The notes under the pieces: generated by a model
What the model was told of the DNA's origin: nothing
Seen by the model: only the letters and a program-made list of their open reading frames with translations
The model's database searches: none
Shown here: positions 56,379 to 64,000 of the stretch, in pieces
Layout: every line of letters begins with the position of its first letter
Position numbering within the stretch: the stretch's first letter is position 1
Source: a virus
DNA length: 64,000 nt
Virus record (IMG/VR): IMGVR_UViG_3300043410_001823
Coordinates: 1-64,000 of that record
Strand: one strand, 5' to 3'
Made by a program: the position numbers and the translations under genes

Positions 56379-56851
56379 TAGATCTCCGTAAATTCAATAT
56401 TCATTGAAACATAGTCACAATCTGTTGTTCTATGCATAATAGTATTATTAAAATCAGTGATGAATACACGGTATGTTTGATATGTACTTTGTGCTGTTGC
56501 AAATGTTGAGTCTGATGGAGCTACTCCTGCAGCTGGTGTAGTTACAGATGAACTTGTTACCTTTACATATACTGGAATTCCAGCATTGGCTTCGTAGAAG
56601 GCCTCTAGCCATGCCCCGCCTTTGTTAGCATCTACAGTTAATTCACTCTTTGTTGGAACATAAGACCAATTAGTGGAAATTTTATTTTTCTTTGCAATAA
56701 CAAATCTACGCATTTTGCCATTAGCCATTCTTTGTTCATTCTGAATAAGCTCTGGAGTTACGTTAATTTCTTTTCTATTATGGTCTGTCAGCTTGTGCCA
56801 AGTTACCCCATCAAAGGATACAGCTAGACCAGTATTAATTGCATATGCCAT
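56378..56851 (-). CDS. Tail protein, probably distal-tail-like
   Basis: 157 residues of beta structure (GVTWHKLTDHNRKEINVTPE, WSYVPTKSELTVD). Lies directly after the tape measure with overlapping start and stop, the position of distal-tail or tail-completion proteins. No signature found. Confidence 0.65.
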   Translation of the reverse strand: MAYAINTGLAVSFDGVTWHKLTDHNRKEINVTPELIQNEQRMANGKMRRFVIAKKNKISTNWSYVPTKSELTVDANKGGAWLEAFYEANAGIPVYVKVTSSSVTTPAAGVAPSDSTFATAQSTYQTYRVFITDFNNTIMHRTTDCDYVSMNIEFTEI

Positions 56852-59800
56852 TACATCACCATATTACTTCTGTTGGCTCTTGACGATAAAACATTTAGCT
56901 TCTTGATGACTTGATCAGCTATCTCATTTGCGCTTGAAGTTCCACCATTAATTGTCATTGTTACATTATACACTGAGCTATTGTTTGTTGCGCCATCATT
57001 TACACCAACTTTGCCATCATTTATAGCATTCATAAATGATGTTCCATATGTTCTAACAGCTGCTTGACGCATTACATACTCACCATTTGATAGATTAATC
57101 ATGCCACCTGCAGCGTATCCAACCCTAGCCTTTACAGAGTCCGACATAGCGGTTCCAGGGCCTCTTACAAGCCCTCCGAAAGCTAATCCAGACTTAGCCT
57201 TAGCCAATGCCTTTTCAGCTGCTGTAACCTTCTCTCCAGCCTGTAATGCAGAGATTCTGTTCTCAAGTCGTGTAATAGTTTTATCTAATGCAAGATTAGC
57301 TGTTTCCTTATTAAAGTCTGCAGTTGTTTTATACTGCTGTTGTTGAAGCATGGCTGCTTGAATATAGTTACCCTGTGCCTTTGCTTGCAATGCACTTTGT
57401 TGAAGATCTGCAAGTTTTTGCTGATATTCATATTGACGATTAAGTTCATCATTAGTTTCTTTTATAAGGTCTCTTTTTGTCTTTAAAGCATCTAGTTCTT
57501 TTTGTAGTCTAGCAATTGTAAGTTTTGCTTCTTTAGATAGCGTATCAGTTCCTGTGCCAGTCCCAGTTCCAGTTCCAGTGCCTGTTTCTTGTTTGGTCAT
57601 TTCTGCTATTTGCTTTTGAAGTGCTAAACCTCTTTTTACCGCTGCAGATAATTGCATCTGGGCTCTTCCAACAACTTTTGGATCATATTTATCTCTATTT
57701 GCTAATACTTTAAGAATCTGACTATCAACATCGAGGCCACCGTAAGACAAGGCTAAGAATGCATTCAGCTGGTCGTGAGCTCCCTTGATTCCAGCAGTTG
57801 CTTTTACTGCTGCAGGACCTAGCTTTTCAAACATACTACTAATAAATTGTAGCTGAGTTGCTTGAGGCATTGATTGAATTTGCCCATTCAATACAGCTAT
57901 TTGCTTATTAAATGATGTGGCATTAATCGTTCCCTGCTGGAATTGTCCAATAAGACCTTGATATATTCCAAACATAGAGGATGCTGCAGCATTCATTAGT
58001 GATTTTTGAGATTTTGAAAATTCAGTAATAACCTTAACTATTGGTGCTGATCTTGGACCTGTATATTCAACTAAGGTCTTTTGAACACCCTTACCAAATG
58101 TTTCTGAAAACTTTTGAGAAATATTAGTTGCTTGTGATTGAATATTTTTATCATTAATTACACCAACACTCTTAAAATCAAGCTTAAGGGCTGTCTTGCC
58201 AGATTCTACTTGGAGTGCTTGAATAATTGTTTGAATTTGATCTTGAGCAAAACCTCTTGCACCCAATTGTAACCCTAGTGACTGTAAAACCATTTTAGCA
58301 TTAGAACCACTTGTTTTCTTTAATGAAGCAATGTCATTTTTAAAATTCTTTTTAAAGTTTGGGTCTTCTCTTAGCTGGTCTACCTTTGTTTTTTGCTGGG
58401 CAGACATAGCCATCTGATTACCGCCAAGACTTTCATATGGTAGTTTTGTAGTAACAACACCAAAGAAATCTCCTAGTGTCTTTAATTTATCACCAGACAT
58501 GGTGGCAGCATCAGCTAATCCTTGAATTGCCACTCTTTCTTTTTCTCTCCACCAATTAACTACTTTAATTATTCCATATGTAGCTAGTAAACCACCCGAA
58601 ACCAACTTCAATGGTCCAGGCAACATCTTTAATGCTTGTAACAAGAATCCAACTGTTGAGGCTTGTCCAGCAATTTCTCCAGCTTTACCTGGAAGCATTG
58701 ATCCCATCATGAGCGCTGAAGATAGTCCAAATCCAACCTTTGGATTACTTAACTTACTCATTGCAGTTCCAGCAACACCTCTCATGCGGGACAACATTGA
58801 TGCCTTTGGAGCTACTCCTCCAGCGACAATACCTCTCTTAGCAAGTTTTCTTTCATGACGAGCAATAGATTTTTGAACAGCAATATCTGCAGAATCAGCT
58901 GTTCCATTAACCATTGTTCTAGATGCTGTTTTTGCTTGTGCTGTTTTTTCTTCAATTCCATTGACATAGCCTTGACCAAAATCATTACCAAGTTCACGAC
59001 CAACTTCTGATGGAGATGCAGACTTTTGTGCTTGCTTAACTCCTCGTTCAACAATAACAACTAAACCTTTTGCCTGTCTTGTTAATGCATCACGTAATTG
59101 TTTTGTTGGTGTTGAAATTTTTGTTAAGTCAAGCATTTGTCTATCTGCAACGTGAGCTTTAACTAATCCCTCTGTGCTTGATAGTCCTAATGCTTTAGAT
59201 ACCTTGTCATATACAGAACTCTTATTTCTATATGAAGATACTCCTGCTGTTGTTTGTGCACGGCCTATTGATTCTAAAAGACCACTAGATCTTCTTCTCT
59301 TCATTGAAGTATCTTCAAATGTAGTGATCTCGGTAAAAAACTTTTCTACAGCATTTGAATAAACGCTTCCATAGTTTTGTGCCTGCTGCCTTGCAACCTT
59401 CTGATAAATCTGTGTTAATTGTTGATCCGCAACTTTATTATTTCCAAGAGTTAAAAGTTCTTGAGCAATGCCCTGTGAAATAGAAGAACCAAACTTAGCA
59501 AGATTAGGATCTTTTCCGAGCATCTTAACAATATCTGGAGAACGCTTTGCACCAAGGGCTTCTGCAATTGCAGTAATAATTGGAGACTGAATTCCTGCGC
59601 CGCCCTGTGCAAATTCTGCAGCTAGGTCAGATGCTGCAATTCCTGATCCGCCCTTACGTGTATTAAGAGCATAGTTAGTTGATTTCTTTAATAGTGTAAC
59701 GGCGTTGGTGTATGCAGGGAATAATCCATTTTGAAAACCTGGAATATTTCCAGCTACAAGTCCTGCAGTTAGGTGTGGATATTTTTGTACATTTTTTGCT

Positions 59801-61884
59801 GGAATAACTGCTTCACCATTTGAAAGCATTGCTGGTACGCTATCTGAAGTTCCATTTCCTGGACCAACTACCATTCCACCAGTTGCCATCTTCTTGCCTC
59901 TAAATCTTGGAACCATCATTCCAGGATTGTTCTGTGCAAATGCAGCGCTTGCTCTAGTAGCTGCTTGGTATGCTGAAATTAATTGGTTTAAAGCATTTTT
60001 TTCAACATTAAATGTTTGTGTTAGTGTAGCGTGAGACTGATTAAGCGAGTGAGCAGCTGCAGCTGCATCTAACTGTTCGCTATTCAAATATCGTGTTTGC
60101 TCTCCAAGAACTTGTGATTGTCCTGTAAGTCTTAAATACCCATTTCTCAATGTTAAGAATAGTTTAATAATATTAGCAATACCGTTAGCTAAAAGACCAA
60201 ATGCCATAAGAACAATAGGTCCAATTCCTGCAACTCCGACAGTCATAATTGTTATAAACTTTTTAACACCATCAGAGAGACCATTAAATCTATCTAAAAT
60301 ACCAGAAACAAAATCAATAATTGGTGTTACGGCTTTTAAGAATGTTTCTCCGACTGGAACCAATGTCATCTTAAGATCTTCAATAGACTTCTTAAACTTA
60401 TTCATTGCAGAGTCTGCAGTTACACCTAATTCTTGTGATGATAGATTTGCAAGTTCTTCAGTTGATGCACTAGCTAAATCAAGTACTCTTGCTGCCTGTG
60501 TACCAGTTTTTGTAACATTTTGAAATAATGCTGATAGACGAGCAAACTGGAACTTACCAAACATCTGCTCAATTGCACGTGCTCTTGCAAGTGGATCAAG
60601 TGTGTCTAGAGCTTTTGCAAATTCAACAACGGTAGATCTTAGATCACCCTTGTTCTTTGAAACAATTTGTTGAATATTAATACCCATGCTTTGAAGCATT
60701 GCTGTTGCTTTTGTGCTTGGATTAATCAAAGATGCAAGACCAGACTTAAGTGCGTTAGCACCTTCTGATGCGTTAACTCCTCCTTCTTTCATTGCTGTTA
60801 AGAAGAATGCTAAGTCTTTTACGTTACCGCCAAGTTGTTTGATAACTGGAGCAACCTTAGGAATAGCAGTAGTGATATCATCAAGGGATGTTACAGTTTG
60901 GTTTTCTACTGCGTTTAAAAAGTCAATACTATTTGCAAGGTCTGCTGAAGATGTTCCAAATGCATTTTGTAAAGAAATAGTTGTTTGTAGAGCTTGCTGT
61001 GCATCAATTTGTCCAAGGACAGAAAGCCTTGTTGCTTCAGTTGTTTGTCGCTGTAGATCAAGTCCTTGGAAACCTGCTGCTGCTGCATCTGCTGCAAGAC
61101 CTACGGTTTGTGAAACAGCAATACCATATCTAGTAAACTGCTTTCCTAATTCTTGAATATTTGCAAGAGCTTGCTGTGTTTCGGCTTGTGGAGTAAATAA
61201 GTCTCCATAGACCTTTTTAAATTTAAGTGCTTGTGTTTCCATGTCCATAAATGTCTTTGTTGCCATCGAACCAACTGACATTAATGGAAGCGTAAAACCA
61301 ACCATGAGCTGACGACCAGCCCACTGTGTATTCTTACCAAAGTTCAAAAGATTTGTTGAACCTTGCTTCATTAATTGATTAAATATTGCTTGCTTTTGTG
61401 CAGCTATTTGTGCTTTTGTAGAATAGCTAGAAAGATCTAATTTATCAGGGATAACAGCTATAGCCTTCATAGCTCCAGAAGTATCTCTTCCAAGCTTTAT
61501 ATACTGTGTCTGTAGTTTCTTTACACGATCTTCTGCTACCTTGCCGATTGTGTCAAACTCCGATTGGAATAGCTTGCCGAATGTTTTTGTAGAAGCTCCA
61601 GCATATCTGAAGTACTCACGCATTGAAAACTTATTCTTTTCAAGCGATGTTGTAAATGATTCGGCTGTTGTTTTTACGGTACGTAGTTCTGCAGAAAAAG
61701 CACCAATAGAATTGATATTGTTAAGAAGATTTTTCTGTAAAGACTTTTGTGCAAGCGCTGCAGCCTCAGATGATTTTGCTATAGAAGAATGGAATCTAGA
61801 GATCTGAGATTGTAGATTTTTAAGTTGGCTGAGGGCGTCTGACGTATTAATGTTAACGTCAATATTAGCATTTACATCAGACAC
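56851..61884 (-). CDS. Tail tape measure protein
   Basis: 1677 residues, the longest protein here. Long helical N-terminus (LSQLKNLQSQISRFHSSIAK), a TP901-type segment near residues 170-520 with LMSVGSMATKTFMDMETQAL, membrane-like stretches (ITIMTVGVAGIGPIVLMAFG), Gly/Met loops and a C-terminal coiled coil. Its length predicts a tail of roughly 250 nm by the usual 1.5 Angstrom per residue rule. GTG start with an AGAGGTGAG site. Confidence 0.92.
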   Translation of the reverse strand: MSDVNANIDVNINTSDALSQLKNLQSQISRFHSSIAKSSEAAALAQKSLQKNLLNNINSIGAFSAELRTVKTTAESFTTSLEKNKFSMREYFRYAGASTKTFGKLFQSEFDTIGKVAEDRVKKLQTQYIKLGRDTSGAMKAIAVIPDKLDLSSYSTKAQIAAQKQAIFNQLMKQGSTNLLNFGKNTQWAGRQLMVGFTLPLMSVGSMATKTFMDMETQALKFKKVYGDLFTPQAETQQALANIQELGKQFTRYGIAVSQTVGLAADAAAAGFQGLDLQRQTTEATRLSVLGQIDAQQALQTTISLQNAFGTSSADLANSIDFLNAVENQTVTSLDDITTAIPKVAPVIKQLGGNVKDLAFFLTAMKEGGVNASEGANALKSGLASLINPSTKATAMLQSMGINIQQIVSKNKGDLRSTVVEFAKALDTLDPLARARAIEQMFGKFQFARLSALFQNVTKTGTQAARVLDLASASTEELANLSSQELGVTADSAMNKFKKSIEDLKMTLVPVGETFLKAVTPIIDFVSGILDRFNGLSDGVKKFITIMTVGVAGIGPIVLMAFGLLANGIANIIKLFLTLRNGYLRLTGQSQVLGEQTRYLNSEQLDAAAAAHSLNQSHATLTQTFNVEKNALNQLISAYQAATRASAAFAQNNPGMMVPRFRGKKMATGGMVVGPGNGTSDSVPAMLSNGEAVIPAKNVQKYPHLTAGLVAGNIPGFQNGLFPAYTNAVTLLKKSTNYALNTRKGGSGIAASDLAAEFAQGGAGIQSPIITAIAEALGAKRSPDIVKMLGKDPNLAKFGSSISQGIAQELLTLGNNKVADQQLTQIYQKVARQQAQNYGSVYSNAVEKFFTEITTFEDTSMKRRRSSGLLESIGRAQTTAGVSSYRNKSSVYDKVSKALGLSSTEGLVKAHVADRQMLDLTKISTPTKQLRDALTRQAKGLVVIVERGVKQAQKSASPSEVGRELGNDFGQGYVNGIEEKTAQAKTASRTMVNGTADSADIAVQKSIARHERKLAKRGIVAGGVAPKASMLSRMRGVAGTAMSKLSNPKVGFGLSSALMMGSMLPGKAGEIAGQASTVGFLLQALKMLPGPLKLVSGGLLATYGIIKVVNWWREKERVAIQGLADAATMSGDKLKTLGDFFGVVTTKLPYESLGGNQMAMSAQQKTKVDQLREDPNFKKNFKNDIASLKKTSGSNAKMVLQSLGLQLGARGFAQDQIQTIIQALQVESGKTALKLDFKSVGVINDKNIQSQATNISQKFSETFGKGVQKTLVEYTGPRSAPIVKVITEFSKSQKSLMNAAASSMFGIYQGLIGQFQQGTINATSFNKQIAVLNGQIQSMPQATQLQFISSMFEKLGPAAVKATAGIKGAHDQLNAFLALSYGGLDVDSQILKVLANRDKYDPKVVGRAQMQLSAAVKRGLALQKQIAEMTKQETGTGTGTGTGTGTDTLSKEAKLTIARLQKELDALKTKRDLIKETNDELNRQYEYQQKLADLQQSALQAKAQGNYIQAAMLQQQQYKTTADFNKETANLALDKTITRLENRISALQAGEKVTAAEKALAKAKSGLAFGGLVRGPGTAMSDSVKARVGYAAGGMINLSNGEYVMRQAAVRTYGTSFMNAINDGKVGVNDGATNNSSVYNVTMTINGGTSSANEIADQVIKKLNVLSSRANRSNMVM

Positions 61885-61907
61885 TCACTCACCTCTTTTA
61901 AGTTTTA

Positions 61908-62228
61908 TTATGCATTGAGTTCAAAATTTGGTAGGCCAGCGAAACTTGTTCCTGCTGCAACCTCAACAATTTTATAAACTGTTGGAAGATCTACAATTTC
62001 TTCTAGGGCTGCTTTGTCACCAGAAAAATCTGGCTTGTATTGCTTAAGAGCAATCAAAACACAATCCATAAGAACGTCAATTGACTTATCGTTATCTTCT
62101 GCCACCTTTTCAACCTCACCAAACTTCTTCAAAAATTCACGAAGAAGAGAGATTTTTAAAGGACGAAGACTAAGCTCTGAGTTGTCCATAAGCTTAATTG
62201 TTTCTTCCTTGTACTCGGTTGTTGCCAT
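61908..62228 (-). CDS. Tail assembly chaperone-like protein, short paralogue
   Basis: 106 residues. ETIKLMDNSELSLRPLKISL is closely similar in layout to TITFLDGSEAYITPLKIKYL in the longer gene upstream (62272), so the two appear to be paralogues. Location between major tail protein and tape measure is that of G/GT-type chaperones, usually made by a -1 frameshift. Here two separate genes exist. GAGGG site. Confidence 0.7.
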   Translation of the reverse strand: MATTEYKEETIKLMDNSELSLRPLKISLLREFLKKFGEVEKVAEDNDKSIDVLMDCVLIALKQYKPDFSGDKAALEEIVDLPTVYKIVEVAAGTSFAGLPNFELNA

Positions 62229-62253
62229 CTATACCCTCCTAGATATTAAGTTA

Positions 62254-62262
62254 ATTATATCA
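62254..62262 (-). promoter_or_regulatory. Extended -10 promoter (TGATATAAT)
   Basis: Placed in the gap between the two chaperone-like genes. It would drive the short paralogue and the tape measure transcript. Confidence 0.65.
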
Positions 62263-62271
62263 TAATCGAAT

Positions 62272-62967
62272 CTAATTTCTTAGATCTTCATAATCTAATC
62301 CCATGCCGATACCAAATCCAGCATTTACTGCATTTTGTCCTTGTAATGAAACAACATCGTTTGAATCTGATGTTTGTCCCTTACTAAACACCCTAGCCTT
62401 TAGGTCTTCCCATTCCTTTTGGCCCTTTTCTTCTTCAGCACCTTCATCAAGATCTACACCTTGAATTGCTGCTAAAAACTTATTTTGTGCATACTCTGTT
62501 TCTCTTTTAGCTTCAAGAGTAGATATTAACTCTGGTAAAGAAAGAGATGTTTCTAGGTCTTCGTAGTCTTTCCAGATGCCCAACAAAAATAGTTCTGCCT
62601 CTAACTTGGCTAAATCTAGAGTTTCCCATGTAGCCCCGCCTTCTTCTGCCTGCTCCTTAACAGAATCATCTGATTTAGGATTAATAATGATATTTGCAGA
62701 TAGTTCTAAGATCTCGTTAATCATTGGCATATTCATAATATTTTCAACATCCTCTTGCGTAAACTTTTTACCTGGAAAATATTGACGCATTGAGATAGCA
62801 ACACATTCTGACAAAATTGACATAGACTCTACATCATCACGGGATTCATGAATCTGCTTAAAAACTTCCATAAAATCTCTTAAATATTTTATTTTTAATG
62901 GAGTTATATAAGCCTCTGATCCATCCAGAAATGTGATAGTTTTGCTTTTATAGACTGATGTAGGCAT
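62272..62967 (-). CDS. Tail assembly chaperone-like protein, long paralogue
   Basis: 231 residues from ATG 62967. The N-terminal 90 residues match the shorter protein; the C-terminal part is acidic and helical (LAKLEAELFLLGIWKDYEDL), ending in a flexible Gly/Ala tail. A -10-like TGATAAAAT is eight bases before this ATG, right after a terminator, so transcription restarts here with almost no leader. An in-frame ATG at 62985 is an alternative. Confidence 0.7.
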   Translation of the reverse strand: MPTSVYKSKTITFLDGSEAYITPLKIKYLRDFMEVFKQIHESRDDVESMSILSECVAISMRQYFPGKKFTQEDVENIMNMPMINEILELSANIIINPKSDDSVKEQAEEGGATWETLDLAKLEAELFLLGIWKDYEDLETSLSLPELISTLEAKRETEYAQNKFLAAIQGVDLDEGAEEEKGQKEWEDLKARVFSKGQTSDSNDVVSLQGQNAVNAGFGIGMGLDYEDLRN

Positions 62968-62975
62968 AGATATCA

Positions 62976-63022
62976 ATTTTATCATAAAACAACAAAGCCC
63001 ACTACCAAAAAGGTAATGGGCT
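62976..63022 (-). terminator. Terminator after the major tail protein
   Basis: Minus-strand AGCCCATTACC pairs with GGTAGTGGGCT (11 bp, one wobble) around a TTTTT loop, followed by a T-rich tail. A TGATAAAAT element lies within that tail. Confidence 0.85.
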
Positions 63023-63038
63023 CGTCGTCTATATTAAA

Positions 63039-63674
63039 TTATGAAGCTGGTGTAAAAGTACGATCTACGATCTTACCATATGAACCAGATGTGTCTTCTG
63101 GGAGAAGACGGAATGAAACTTCGAACATTGAAGCTTCGTCACGCTTTGCAGAAACTGTAACATTTTCGATTGAAAGTGCACGGTATGCTGTGTAAACACG
63201 CTCTACTGAGTCTGAATTTACGCAGTCACCTGTTCCTGGTCCGACTGCAACGAGGCCACGTTCAACTGGACATTCACCAATCTTACCTGCAGACATGTTT
63301 AGAACACGTCCAGCGGAAGTTGACTTTGATCCAGTAAGCTCTGTATCCTTGTATGCTAAAGCCAATAGAAGATTTTCTAGTGTAGCTTCAGCGAAAGCAG
63401 TTGCAAGATTTACCTTCATGCCCTGCTTATAAAGTTTAGCAACGTCAAGAACCTGATCAACCTGTACTTCACCGAAGTCTGGTTGGAACTGGAGCTCAAG
63501 ACCGTTACGAGTGTATCCAACGTTCTCGTATGTTGATGCTGCTGAAAGTGTATCCTTGAACGATTCTGATGAAACAAAAGACTGAGTTGTTGACGGAGTC
63601 AGTGTTGTATCAGCAACGAAAAGGGCAGCTGCACCAACGATAATGTTGGTTGACGTACCACGGCTGTATGCCAT
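63039..63674 (-). CDS. Major tail (tube) protein
   Basis: 211 residues, beta-rich with modest size. ENVGYTRNGLELQFQPDFGE, followed by VQVDQVLDVAKLYKQG, and a late SIENVTVSAKRDEASMFEVS fit siphophage tail-tube proteins. Own promoter, leader of about 53 bases, and terminator indicate a strongly expressed single gene, as expected for a tube subunit. AGGTGA site. Confidence 0.8.
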   Translation of the reverse strand: MAYSRGTSTNIIVGAAALFVADTTLTPSTTQSFVSSESFKDTLSAASTYENVGYTRNGLELQFQPDFGEVQVDQVLDVAKLYKQGMKVNLATAFAEATLENLLLALAYKDTELTGSKSTSAGRVLNMSAGKIGECPVERGLVAVGPGTGDCVNSDSVERVYTAYRALSIENVTVSAKRDEASMFEVSFRLLPEDTSGSYGKIVDRTFTPAS

Positions 63675-63733
63675 ATTTTTTCACCTCTACTTTCAGAATG
63701 AGATTTTAGTATTGGCGTGTTTCCTCAAAATAC

Positions 63734-63742
63734 AGTATATCA
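63734..63742 (-). promoter_or_regulatory. Extended -10 promoter (TGATATACT) for the major tail protein
   Basis: TATACT (63739 down to 63734). It lies just past the stop of the truncated upstream gene and gives a long leader. Confidence 0.6.
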
Positions 63743-63748
63743 GCCTTT

Positions 63749-64000
63749 TTAATTATATTTGTAGTTGGCTGGGGTTACTATATGATAGTCGTACTCAACA
63801 ATAATCTTATTAACAAACAGGGTTCTGGCTGAGGCTAGCTCTGCTACGTCCCTGCTTTCATCTGCCTGATAAACCTTCACATTATGGAAAAATGTATTAA
63901 ACCCTGTCATATTCTTGGAGCACCATGAGTTGATATCTTGGGCTGCTGCATCTTCTCGATCTAGAACATCTGTGATGACCCTAACTGTATTAATAAGCTT
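63749..64000 (-). CDS. C-terminal part of a tail protein gene (truncated by window edge)
   Basis: The open frame enters from the right edge in frame and ends at the TAA at 63749; 83 codons are visible, without a start. VRVITDVLDREDAAAQDINS and later FVNKIIVEYDYHIVTP suggest an alpha/beta tail-completion or terminator-type protein, judged from its place before the tail tube. Its N-terminus is outside the window. Confidence 0.6.
   Translation of the reverse strand, partial: KLINTVRVITDVLDREDAAAQDINSWCSKNMTGFNTFFHNVKVYQADESRDVAELASARTLFVNKIIVEYDYHIVTPANYKYN

Overview
The window looks like part of an AT-rich genome of a tailed bacteriophage with siphovirus-like tail genes, probably infecting an actinobacterium. 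The phage call rests on a terminase, a tail module with tape measure and tail-tube proteins, an endolysin and a phage replication set. The host call is inference. It rests on a WhiB-family protein, AhpC and AhpD proteins of the mycobacterial type, a DUF7455-like protein, FmdB and DUF2061 proteins, and several promoters placed so that transcription would start on the start codon, which is common in Actinobacteria. The low GC content points to a low-GC host (for example a freshwater lineage) rather than a streptomycete.

Layout. Positions 1-1823 hold a tRNA cluster (16 tRNAs) interrupted by a strong promoter and a structured RNA that ends in a terminator. Four further tRNAs lie elsewhere (2498, 8150, 9531, and 22701 on the minus strand). 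Positions 1850-16680 are an accessory region, mainly on the plus strand. It carries a pyrimidine-dimer glycosylase, two 2OG-Fe(II) oxygenases with a DUF6065-like partner, a string of tiny proteins, a PD-(D/E)XK nuclease, a GDSH-type SGNH protein, AhpC/AhpD, Dps, glycan genes (two glycosyltransferase genes and an FkbM methyltransferase), a luciferase-like monooxygenase and a sulfotransferase. Positions 16732-28225 (minus) hold an APS kinase-nucleotidyltransferase fusion, a methyltransferase, WhiB, thioredoxin, nucleases, a CHAP endolysin, HNH, glutathione peroxidase, a secreted subtilase, a DUF885 peptidase, holin-like membrane proteins and a PA14 protein. An exported Ala/Thr-rich protein follows at 28321-29376.

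Positions 29408-43820 (minus) are a dense packaging, recombination and replication block: terminase, RuvC-like resolvase, Cas4-like exonuclease, RecA, MazG-like pyrophosphatase, DnaE, an ssDNA-binding candidate, primase, DnaB helicase and its likely loader. Positions 43843-64000 (minus) carry a glycosyltransferase and the tail module: two very large tail/fibre proteins, a hub-like protein, the 1677-residue tape measure, chaperone-like proteins, the major tail protein and a truncated upstream gene. Capsid and portal genes are not in the window.

The genes suggest three coordinated accessory functions: control of peroxide stress (AhpC, AhpD, Dps, GPx, Trx), glycan building and decoration, and a possible sulfate activation and transfer route (APS kinase, sulfotransferase, SsuD-like enzyme). 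Function assignments come from reading motifs by eye; no database search was run.
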